Assembly (NCBI GenBank): GCA_030750865.1
Contig: JASMHE010000012.1
Location: 21,204-85,203 of the forward strand
DNA from: Alphaproteobacteria bacterium
GTDB lineage: Bacteria; Pseudomonadota; Alphaproteobacteria; Micavibrionales; Micavibrionaceae
Length of the DNA: 64,000 bases
Direction: 5' to 3'
Positions within the stretch are counted from its first letter, which is position 1. Each line of letters begins with the position of its first letter. The notes below the pieces were generated by a model. It was not told the origin of the DNA and did not search any database. It worked only from the letters and a program-made list of their open reading frames with translations. Positions 56,935-64,000 of this stretch are shown one piece after another. A program made the translations under genes and the position numbers.

Positions 56935-58095
56935 ATGACATCTCAAATGCCATCCGATTCCAATATATCTGACGACCGGTTACGCGTCCTTCTGATTGAC
57001 GATTCTGTCGTTGTGCGCGGCCTGTTGCGAAAGATCATCGATCAGACCGGCGATATCAAGGTCGTTGCCACAGCGATGGACGGCAAAATGGGGGTGCAGC
57101 AATATAAAGCCTGTCGTCCCGATGTTGTGTTGATGGATGTTGAAATGCCCGTCATGAACGGGATCGAATCGTTACAGGCGATTTTGGAACTTGATCCGTT
57201 GGCGCGCGTCATTATGTGTTCCAGTCTGACGCAAAGGGGTGCGGATATGGCAATCAGGGCGCTGCAGGCGGGCGCGATCGACTGTTTGGCCAAGCCGAGT
57301 TCCCACGCGATCGAGCGGGGCATTGATTTTGAACAGCAGCTTTTAATGATGTTGCGCAATGTGGCGCACGCAAAACCTGATGCGCTACGTAAAGCGGCGT
57401 CGCCCGCAGGAACAGCCTCTCAGAATCGGCTGCAAAAACGCCTCGGTCATGACGATGATGATGTGCAGTTACGTCCTTTTCCGGCGGCCTTTGAAGGCAG
57501 CCGTCCGCGCGTGCTGTCGATCGGGTCTTCGACGGGCGGGCCGACGGCGCTGAAGGAGATTGTGCCGTTTTTAAAACCGGATATCCATGTGCCTGTTTTC
57601 ATTACGCAACATATGCCGGCCGGATTTACCAAGTTGCTCGCCGATAGTTTGAATACACATTCACCTTTTCCGGTGCAAGAAGGGGCTGATGGCATGATCG
57701 TAAAGCCGGGGCAGGTTTACATTGCACCCGGTGGTATGCACATGACTGTGGAACAGCGCGGTATTGATTATGTGATCGTTCTGGATGACAGTCCGCCAGT
57801 CCATTATTGTAAGCCGTCGGTGGATGTGATGCTCGATAGTATATTGGCGACCTATAAGACGGGAATCGTATCGGTGATCATCACAGGCATGGGCGAGGAC
57901 GGCCTTGCCGCCAACCGGCGCGTGATTGAGCAGAGCGATAAAAATATCCTGATTGCACAGGATGCATTGACAAGTGTGGTGTGGGGGATGCCTGGTGCCG
58001 TCGCCAAAGCGGGGCTGTGTCATAAGCTGGTTTCTATCAGCAATATTGCCCCCGTGATCAATCAGCTTTTGGCCGGGCGCAGACCACTTTTTTAA
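56935..58095 (+). CDS. cheB: Protein-glutamate methylesterase CheB
   Basis: Two-domain response regulator that demethylates chemoreceptors: receiver with Asp68 in VVLMDVEMPVMNG, then linker, then esterase domain with Ser in SIGSSTGGPTAL, His in FITQHMPAGFT and Asp in GMGEDG. The 386 residues are normal. It is the last gene of the cheA-cheW-cheB operon; the partner methyltransferase CheR is not in the window. Confidence 0.95.
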   Translation: MTSQMPSDSNISDDRLRVLLIDDSVVVRGLLRKIIDQTGDIKVVATAMDGKMGVQQYKACRPDVVLMDVEMPVMNGIESLQAILELDPLARVIMCSSLTQRGADMAIRALQAGAIDCLAKPSSHAIERGIDFEQQLLMMLRNVAHAKPDALRKAASPAGTASQNRLQKRLGHDDDDVQLRPFPAAFEGSRPRVLSIGSSTGGPTALKEIVPFLKPDIHVPVFITQHMPAGFTKLLADSLNTHSPFPVQEGADGMIVKPGQVYIAPGGMHMTVEQRGIDYVIVLDDSPPVHYCKPSVDVMLDSILATYKTGIVSVIITGMGEDGLAANRRVIEQSDKNILIAQDALTSVVWGMPGAVAKAGLCHKLVSISNIAPVINQLLAGRRPLF

Positions 58096-58440
58096 ATTTT
58101 TATTGCGCGCGACAACCTATTTTCTTCGTAAAATTACCCGCATATGCAAAATAATTACATCTTTTTTTCTGTGCGTCGCACAAAAGAAAATTGTGATGTA
58201 GGTTTCTGTTTGTCATCAAGCTTTTGGCCGACATTGTGGTTTTGATTTTACGGAATTTTTGTTGCGGATTCTCGCCGGAATCAGAACCATTTTATCAAAA
58301 AAATAAAAATAGGATTTGACAAGTTTCGTAAAAGTGATAGCGTTTTGATCTAAATAAAAAACGAAAAGTCTTTTCATCTTGATGTATATCGGATTGTGAA
58401 GGCTTTTAAAGAAAAAAGATAATTGAACAGGGAGCTGACC
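58096..58440. other. 345-bp upstream region of prkA
   Basis: Gene-free, A/T-rich region that must hold the prkA operon promoter. It contains a perfect 13-bp palindrome TGTGCGTCGCACA (58170-58182) and a -35-like TTGACA (58316-58321) with only weak -10 candidates (TAGCGT at 16-bp spacing). No terminator for cheB was recognised. Confidence 0.5.
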
Positions 58441-60423
58441 ATGACTAATACAAACGCCAATAGTGCGTCTTTTTTCGACGACTTCAAACAGGATTACGAA
58501 GCAAAAGCACCTCAGGAAATGAGCGTGACTGAGTATCTTGAACTCTGTAAAGATGACAAGATGGCTTATGCGACCGCGACAGAGAGATTGCTTGATGCGA
58601 TTGGTGAACCCGAAATTATCGATACGGCAAACGATAAGGGTGAACTCGGACGTATTTTCCAGGGAAAAACAATTGCACGTTACAAGTCTTTCGAAGACTT
58701 TTACGGTCTTGAAGACACGATTGAACAAATCGTTTCTCACTTGAAAGGTGCTGCAGCCGGTACGGAATATAAAAAGCAGGTTCTTTACCTCTTGGGTCCG
58801 GTTGGTGGCGGTAAGTCATCGATTGGTAACCGTCTGAAAGAGCTGATGGAAACAAAGCCGATCTATGTGCTGAAATCAAAAGCAACCGGTGAAATGTCAC
58901 CAATTCACGAAAGCCCGCTTGCCCTGTTCGATTCAAAAGAAATGCGCGCAAAGGCAAGTGAACATTTCGGCATTCCTGAGCGTTACATGAAGACAGGCAT
59001 GTCTCCGTGGGCTGTGAAGCGTTTGAAAGAAGCTGGTGGCGATCCTGAAAAGGCTTTCGACGTTGTGAAAGTATGGCCTTCACAGAAGAATAAAATTGCT
59101 GTGGCGAAAGTTGAGCCGGGCGATGAAAACAACCAGGATACATCAGTACTGGTTGGTAAGCTGAACATCAACAAGCTGGGCGAAGGTGTCGATCAGAACG
59201 ATACGGATACATATTTGTATTCCGGTGGTTTTGCGGTCGGTAACCAGGGTATCATGGAATTCGTCGAGATGTTTAAAGCGCCTCTGAAAGTTCTGAACCC
59301 GATGCTCGAAGCATTGCAGGACGGTTCATATCAGGGTACTGAAAATATCGGTGCTGTTCCGTTTAACGGTCTGGTTTTTGCGCACTCGAACGAGAGTGAG
59401 TGGAAAGCTTTTGCCGCTGATAAGAAAAACGAAGCGATTTTGGACCGTATTAATGTTGTGAATATTCCTTACACATTGCGTATGTCTGAAGAAGCGAAGA
59501 TTTATCAGAAAATGCTTGATGAAGGTGCGTATTCTGAGCACCCGATTGCACCGAAAACGATTGATCTTCTCGCAAAATTCAGCGTGATGTCTCGCTTGGC
59601 TGAGACAGAGGGCGTTGCGAAATACGATCCTGAAATCCGTGCACAAGTATATGACGGTAAAATTCCTGAAGGTGCGGACAGCAAAGTGCCGACAATCAGT
59701 GAATTGCGTGAATATGCGCCTTTGGAAGAAGGTATGAGCGGCATTTCAACACGTTTTGCATTCAAAACATTGACGGAAACGTTCAACGCGAATGCAAATG
59801 CCGGTGAAATGGCAGCTGATCCTGTTCTTCTGGCAGAAGTTCTTGAAGATCGTATCAAGAAAGACGGCCAGATTCCGCAAGGCGAAAAAGACAGACTGGT
59901 CGGTTTCTTGCGTTCGAAAATTATGCCTGAATATGCAGAATTCATCGTTGGTGAAATTACTGCGGCCTTTACAGGGGCGAACGATGAAATGTGTCAGAAC
60001 ATGTTTGACCGCTATATCAATATGGCCGATGCATGGTTGAATGACGAAACGTTCAACGATAAAGGTCAGACAGGTGACGTTCTTGGTAAAGAAGCGCTTG
60101 AAAGAAAGCTTTCTGAAATCGAGAAGCCTTGTCAGATCGTGAATGCGAAAGACTTCCGTAACGAAGTTGTCCGCTACGTTCAGCGTCAGGCAGCCAAAGG
60201 TAACAATGTCAAATGGAACTCATACGAGAAAATGGCAGATGTTATCCGTAAGAACCTGTACAAGAAGATGCAGGACGTGATGCCGGTGATCAAGTTTGAC
60301 GCCAATGTTGATGATGAAGGAGCTGAAAAGCGCGAAACATTCATCAACAACATGGAAGAAAAGGGCTATACAATGCCGATGATCAAGCGTGCGGTTGGCG
60401 TTTACGAAAAGACGCTGGGCTAA
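58441..60423 (+). CDS. prkA: PrkA-family serine protein kinase (YeaG)
   Basis: AAA+-like protein kinase of the PrkA/YeaG family, linked in enterobacteria to nitrogen starvation and stationary phase. The 660 residues have Walker A LGPVGGGKSSIGNRL and the C-terminal PrkA kinase domain from about residue 400 on, ending MIKRAVGVYEKTLG. ATG 58441 is preceded by GGGAGCTGACC. First of three genes prkA-yeaH-spoVR, a widely conserved trio. A hairpin lies in the gap before yeaH. Confidence 0.96.
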   Translation: MTNTNANSASFFDDFKQDYEAKAPQEMSVTEYLELCKDDKMAYATATERLLDAIGEPEIIDTANDKGELGRIFQGKTIARYKSFEDFYGLEDTIEQIVSHLKGAAAGTEYKKQVLYLLGPVGGGKSSIGNRLKELMETKPIYVLKSKATGEMSPIHESPLALFDSKEMRAKASEHFGIPERYMKTGMSPWAVKRLKEAGGDPEKAFDVVKVWPSQKNKIAVAKVEPGDENNQDTSVLVGKLNINKLGEGVDQNDTDTYLYSGGFAVGNQGIMEFVEMFKAPLKVLNPMLEALQDGSYQGTENIGAVPFNGLVFAHSNESEWKAFAADKKNEAILDRINVVNIPYTLRMSEEAKIYQKMLDEGAYSEHPIAPKTIDLLAKFSVMSRLAETEGVAKYDPEIRAQVYDGKIPEGADSKVPTISELREYAPLEEGMSGISTRFAFKTLTETFNANANAGEMAADPVLLAEVLEDRIKKDGQIPQGEKDRLVGFLRSKIMPEYAEFIVGEITAAFTGANDEMCQNMFDRYINMADAWLNDETFNDKGQTGDVLGKEALERKLSEIEKPCQIVNAKDFRNEVVRYVQRQAAKGNNVKWNSYEKMADVIRKNLYKKMQDVMPVIKFDANVDDEGAEKRETFINNMEEKGYTMPMIKRAVGVYEKTLG

Positions 60424-60470
60424 TAAAGACGCCTGAATCATTCATTTGATTTCTTTAAATAAATAAAAGT

Positions 60471-60507
60471 GGAGCATTCCCTCTAAGGTTCATTAGAGGG
60501 GGACTCC
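60471..60507 (+). repeat. Intercistronic hairpin between prkA and yeaH
   Basis: CCCTCTAA (60479-60486) pairs with TTAGAGGG (60493-60500) over 8 bp with a 6-base loop; an outer GGAG/CTCC pairing (60471-60474 with 60504-60507) extends it. No T-run follows; AGCAGGAGG for yeaH begins about 20 bases later. Possible mRNA stabilising or processing structure that sets the prkA:yeaH ratio. Confidence 0.65.
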
Positions 60508-60540
60508 GATAATAATAAAGAAGCAGCAGGAGGTTAGCCG

Positions 60541-62028
60541 ATGGCTATTATCAGAGATAGACGTGGCGAGCGCGATAATAAAGGACATTCGAGCCGTGAG
60601 CGCTTCATGCAACGCAACAAAAAACGTATTAAAGAGGCAATTGATAAGGCCATCTCCGACAGTGATATCGAAGAGATCGGCAATGGCGGCGTTGACGTTA
60701 CGGTTCCAAAAGACGATCTGAAACAGCCGAACATTCATCACGGTTCCGGTGGTATCAATAAAAAAGTCCTTCCGGGCAACAAAGATTTCTCGACAGGTGA
60801 TCGTATGCCGAAACCACAAGGTGGCGGCGGTGGCGGTACCGGAAACGGTGAACCGGGCGAAGGTGAAGATGGTGAAGATGATTTTATCTTTGCACTGACC
60901 GAAGAGGAATTCTTGAATTACCTGTTCCAGGATATGGAACTGCCGAACCTCGAGAAAAAGACAGCGGACGATGCCGAAATGACGGTGCCGAAGCGGGCCG
61001 GTTACACAACGGACGGGCCGCACAACAAGCTTGATCTTGTGCGTTCGAAAACATCACAGCTTGCACGTCAGTTTGCGGTCAAAAAACCGCAGGACAAAAA
61101 GATTCTCGACTTGCTGAAAGAACAGCGTCTTATTCTGTTGAACTATGACCCTGATTTTGAAGCCGGGCAGGAAGAAGAGCTTTACGAGCAGATTACTGCG
61201 ATGAACTTGTCGATGAAAATCAAAGCGGTGCGGAACAGCATTGGTGAGCTGGTGAACAAGTATCAGTCCGTTATCACAGACGAAGACAAAGAAAAGCTTG
61301 GTGAATTGCACGGTGAAGTGGCGAAGTGCGAGAAGATCAAAAAACAGGTTCCGGCCTGGAACGAGTCAACCGATCTGCGTTACCGCAATCATGATGAAAA
61401 ACCTGCGCCGACGACAAAGGCGGCCATGTTCTGTTTGATGGACGTGTCCGGTTCGATGACGCAGGATAAGAAGAACAATGCGAAACTGTTTTACATGTTG
61501 CTTTACCGCTTCCTGAAACGGAACTATCAGCAGGTTGATGTCGTCTTTATTCGTCACACGACCGAAGCGGAAGAAGTGGACGAGCACACATTCTTCTATG
61601 ATCCGAAAAGCGGTGGTACGAAAGTATCGACCAGTATCGCGAAAATGTCAGAAATTCTTGATGAACGTTATTCCCCGAGCGAGTGGAATATTTACGGCGC
61701 GCAAGCCTCTGACGGTGAGAACTTCGGTGACGATAACGCGATGTGTGATGATTTGTTGCGCAAGCTTCTGAAACGCATTCAGGCTTACTTCTATACAGAG
61801 GTGACAGAGCCGTTTGACAGACAGTTCAGCCAGTGGGCGACATTGTGGGGTGCGTACGAAGAAATCGCAAATGACCATCCGGAGCAATTCTTCATGGGCA
61901 AGATCAACGAGAAGAAAGACATCTGGCCTGTGTTCAGAAAATTCTTCCAGAAGAATGACGGCGGCGGATATGCCCCGGCAGCGTCACAGAAGGATAATAT
62001 TGCGTCCTTGAGACCATCTTTACCGTAA
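60541..62028 (+). CDS. yeaH: YeaH/YhbH family protein (DUF444)
   Basis: Partner of PrkA in the starvation trio; biochemical role not established. The 495 residues open with IRDRRGERDNKGHSSRERF, have a Gly-rich low-complexity stretch (about 95-115), and a von Willebrand A-like domain with a MIDAS signature FCLMDVSGSMTQDKK and IRHTTEAEEVDEHTFF. AGGAGG precedes the ATG at 7 bases. spoVR follows after 44 bp. Confidence 0.93.
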   Translation: MAIIRDRRGERDNKGHSSRERFMQRNKKRIKEAIDKAISDSDIEEIGNGGVDVTVPKDDLKQPNIHHGSGGINKKVLPGNKDFSTGDRMPKPQGGGGGGTGNGEPGEGEDGEDDFIFALTEEEFLNYLFQDMELPNLEKKTADDAEMTVPKRAGYTTDGPHNKLDLVRSKTSQLARQFAVKKPQDKKILDLLKEQRLILLNYDPDFEAGQEEELYEQITAMNLSMKIKAVRNSIGELVNKYQSVITDEDKEKLGELHGEVAKCEKIKKQVPAWNESTDLRYRNHDEKPAPTTKAAMFCLMDVSGSMTQDKKNNAKLFYMLLYRFLKRNYQQVDVVFIRHTTEAEEVDEHTFFYDPKSGGTKVSTSIAKMSEILDERYSPSEWNIYGAQASDGENFGDDNAMCDDLLRKLLKRIQAYFYTEVTEPFDRQFSQWATLWGAYEEIANDHPEQFFMGKINEKKDIWPVFRKFFQKNDGGGYAPAASQKDNIASLRPSLP

Positions 62029-62072
62029 TTGATGTTTGGGATGACAGGCTATTATAAGAAGGCAGGATAAAA

Positions 62073-63797
62073 ATGAGTGATACAACTGATACAGAATTCA
62101 AAGGTGTCGATAACACAGATTATATTGAAGACATAAAAGCGCTTCTTAGTAACTATGAAGATGGCTGGGACGTTTTCAAAAAGCAAAAACACTGGGATGA
62201 TGCGCTGATCCGCAAGGACAAGGCAAAGAACGACCATACAATTCCCGATACATGGCTAGAGCTTGTGGAACGTGTTGTCGGTATTGTGGCCAAAGGTAAA
62301 TATAATCTGGATACCTATGAAAACCTGATCGAAATTATTTCCGCAGACCAGATGCTTGATGCGTATGCAAGCCACGGTATGCCGGCGAGCTATGATCACT
62401 GGTCATTCGGTATGCAGCGCGTGATGGAAGAACAGCAATATAAGCAGGGTAAAAAAGGTCTTGCTTACGAGATTGTTGTGAACACTGATCCGGCGATTGC
62501 CTATTGTATGGAAGCAAACTCGCCGTTGATGCAGATGCTTGTGATCGCGCATGCGAGTTTCGGGCATAATAACTTTTTCAAAAAGAACCATCTTTTCCGT
62601 CAGTTCACGGATGCCAAAACCATTGTCGATGATCTGCGCATGATGCGCGATTATATCCGCGAGTGCGAAGAAAAATACGGCTACGAAGAAGTTGAAAAGC
62701 TTCTGGATTCCTGTCATGCGCTTGAGCTGCATGCGGTCCACCGTTATTCGAAACCGAAGAAGAAGGACCCGAAAGAGCTGGTCGAACGTGCAAAAGAAAA
62801 GCGTGAGGAGCGTTTTAGTACCCCACGGGACAGCAGCATTTATGACGATATCAAGGGGTCTCGTGCCAGTTCAGCATTTGAAGCGGCATCAAAAGAAACC
62901 GAAGAAGCGAAGAAAAAAGCGGCAAAAGGCTTTATTTCTGCTGATAACGAAGAAAATCTGCTGATGTACTTGGCTGATAATGCGCCGCACTTGCCAGAAT
63001 GGAAGCGCCGTATTATGCGCATGATCTGTCATAAAGCACAGTATTTCTATCCGCAAATGCAAACACAGGTGATGAACGAAGGCTGGGCGAGTTTCTGGCA
63101 CTATACATTGCTGCATGATATGCGCGATCTGGACCTGATTGATGATGGTATGATGCAGGAATTCTTGGACTCGCACGCCGGTGTGTTGTTCCAGCCTGAT
63201 TTTGATAGCCCGTATTTCAGCGGTCAGATGAACCCGTATACACTTGGCTTTAATATCTTCCAGGATATTAAGCGTATGTGCCTGGAGCCGACGGACGAAG
63301 ACCGTGAATGGTTCCCTGATATTGCCGGTAACCCGGATTGGCTCGGTACGATGAAAGAGGCAATGGAAAACTTCAAGGATGAAAGCTTCTTGTTGCAATA
63401 TCTGTCACCGAAAGTGATCCGCGATATGCGTTTGTTCGCACTTGAAGATGATTACACGGATTCAATGTATGAAATTAACGCGATCCACGACAAAGAAGGC
63501 TATCGCCGCGTGCGCGAAGCGCTTGCGTCAAACAAACGTCTTGGTGATCTTGTGCCGTATCTGGAGGTTGACGGGTTCTACGCGAAAACAGACCGCAGCC
63601 TGCATATCAAACACAAGATGATTAACGAGAATTTCCTCGATGAAGGCGATACGCAGGAAGTGCTGAAACATATCTATCAGATTTGGGAACATCCGGTCTT
63701 CCTCGAGACGGTCGGCCCTGATGATGAACCCTGGGATGAATTTTCATGCCCGCCGAATTATGAGTATCAGGCATCAGCCCACGAATATAAATTATAA
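62073..63797 (+). CDS. SpoVR family protein (YcgB)
   Basis: Third member of the prkA-yeaH-spoVR trio; named for a Bacillus spore cortex gene, function in Gram-negatives unknown. The 574 residues contain the family pattern ASHGMPASYDHWSFGM, EANSPLMQMLVIAHASFGHN, VMNEGWASFWHYTLLHDM and YTLGFNIFQDIKRMC. The His/Glu residues in these segments suggest a metal site. An insertion (about residues 230-300, Lys/Glu-rich, EETEEAKKKAAKG-like) interrupts the domain. GCAGGATAAAA precedes the ATG. Confidence 0.93.
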   Translation: MSDTTDTEFKGVDNTDYIEDIKALLSNYEDGWDVFKKQKHWDDALIRKDKAKNDHTIPDTWLELVERVVGIVAKGKYNLDTYENLIEIISADQMLDAYASHGMPASYDHWSFGMQRVMEEQQYKQGKKGLAYEIVVNTDPAIAYCMEANSPLMQMLVIAHASFGHNNFFKKNHLFRQFTDAKTIVDDLRMMRDYIRECEEKYGYEEVEKLLDSCHALELHAVHRYSKPKKKDPKELVERAKEKREERFSTPRDSSIYDDIKGSRASSAFEAASKETEEAKKKAAKGFISADNEENLLMYLADNAPHLPEWKRRIMRMICHKAQYFYPQMQTQVMNEGWASFWHYTLLHDMRDLDLIDDGMMQEFLDSHAGVLFQPDFDSPYFSGQMNPYTLGFNIFQDIKRMCLEPTDEDREWFPDIAGNPDWLGTMKEAMENFKDESFLLQYLSPKVIRDMRLFALEDDYTDSMYEINAIHDKEGYRRVREALASNKRLGDLVPYLEVDGFYAKTDRSLHIKHKMINENFLDEGDTQEVLKHIYQIWEHPVFLETVGPDDEPWDEFSCPPNYEYQASAHEYKL

Positions 63798-63868
63798 GGC
63801 GGATTCTCCCTGAAAAGGCGCGCAAATATTTCGTTCAAAGAATTTTTGCACTGCGTGAAAATAATTAC

Positions 63869-63898
63869 TTGATTTATGGTGCACAAATCGATTATAAC
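63869..63898 (+). promoter_or_regulatory. Probable sigma-70-type promoter of tRNA-Glu
   Basis: TTGATT (63869-63874) and TATAAC (63893-63898) with an 18-bp spacer, placing transcription start about 20 bases before the tRNA. The tRNA would then be independent of spoVR. Confidence 0.5.
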
Positions 63899-63924
63899 AC
63901 CATTTCCTAATCAAGCTTCTGTGC

Positions 63925-64000
63925 GTCCCGTTCGTCTAGAGGCCTAGGACACCGCCCTTTCACGGCGGCAACACGGGTTCGAATCCCGTACGGGATGCCA
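63925..64000 (+). tRNA. tRNA-Glu (anticodon TTC)
   Basis: 76 bases including encoded CCA. The anticodon arm CCGCC-CTTTCAC-GGCGG places TTC at 63959-63961. The T arm ACGGG-TTCGAAT-CCCGT and D-arm region GTCTAGAGGCCTAGGAC are standard. The acceptor stem pairs GTCCCGT with ACGGGAT; the first pair is G1-U72 rather than G-C. Discriminator G73. The gene ends exactly at the window edge. Confidence 0.97.

Noticed and set aside
58224..58240. TTGGCCGACATTGTGG upstream of prkA compared with a sigma-54 promoter
   Set aside because: The -12 element should read TTGC; here it is GTGG, and the site is over 200 bp from the gene.

Overview
This window is ordinary, densely packed bacterial chromosome from an alphaproteobacterium of roughly 50% G+C. 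The assignment rests on genes typical of that class: a divK-pleD pair, an HdaA-type DnaA regulator, an EipB/DUF1849 envelope protein, a 46-codon aa3-oxidase subunit IV, a SapC-family protein and a PodJ-like polar protein. Together with the prkA-yeaH-spoVR trio, the mix would fit a Micavibrio-like lineage, but that narrower placement is an impression and was not tested. I see no insertion sequence, prophage, CRISPR array or rRNA. One tRNA (Glu, anticodon TTC) closes the window.

Layout. 1-3.6 kb: tyrS divergent from anmK-tsaC. 3.7-9.8 kb: a cytoplasmic-looking SLT lytic transglycosylase, an acyl-CoA dehydrogenase, a Cys-rich exported protein, a HTH/coiled-coil protein, a SapC-family protein and a divergent CysQ-like phosphatase. 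10-15.4 kb: a five-gene operon ugd-cysD-GNAT-cysNC-cysQ that supplies UDP-glucuronate, makes PAPS and hydrolyses PAP, which suggests sulfated glycan synthesis. 15.4-19.6 kb: pleD and divK, an EipB-like protein and a soluble diguanylate cyclase whose 3' region holds a two-hairpin, C-rich, terminator-ended RNA candidate. 19.6-23.8 kb: a DMT permease, aspS and rnd. 23.8-30.6 kb: a sugar/polyol operon (HAD phosphatase, fructokinase, two mannitol-type dehydrogenases, GH13 alpha-glucosidase).

30.7-36.3 kb: sixA, then DUF2066-AI-2E permease-hda running divergently from purM-purN. 36.4-40.1 kb: a tiny cytochrome oxidase subunit IV gene followed by a 1180-residue hybrid histidine kinase. 40.2-46.5 kb: ndk, alaS, a periplasmic SLT and a family-4-like uracil-DNA glycosylase. 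46.6-51.2 kb: ETF-ubiquinone oxidoreductase (electron acceptor for the acyl-CoA dehydrogenase), a TPR protein and ispE. 51.2-58.1 kb: a PodJ-like protein divergent from a cheA(hybrid)-cheW-cheB chemotaxis-type operon with no cheR or cheY alongside. 58.4-63.8 kb: prkA-yeaH-spoVR, the widespread starvation/stationary-phase trio, followed by tRNA-Glu.

No gene cluster in the window looks like a wholly new system. The least explained features are the C-rich RNA candidate at 19.5 kb, strong hairpins inside two operons (25.4 and 60.5 kb), the placement of the oxidase subunit before the hybrid kinase, and the sulfation cassette with an acetyltransferase between the two ATP sulfurylase subunits.
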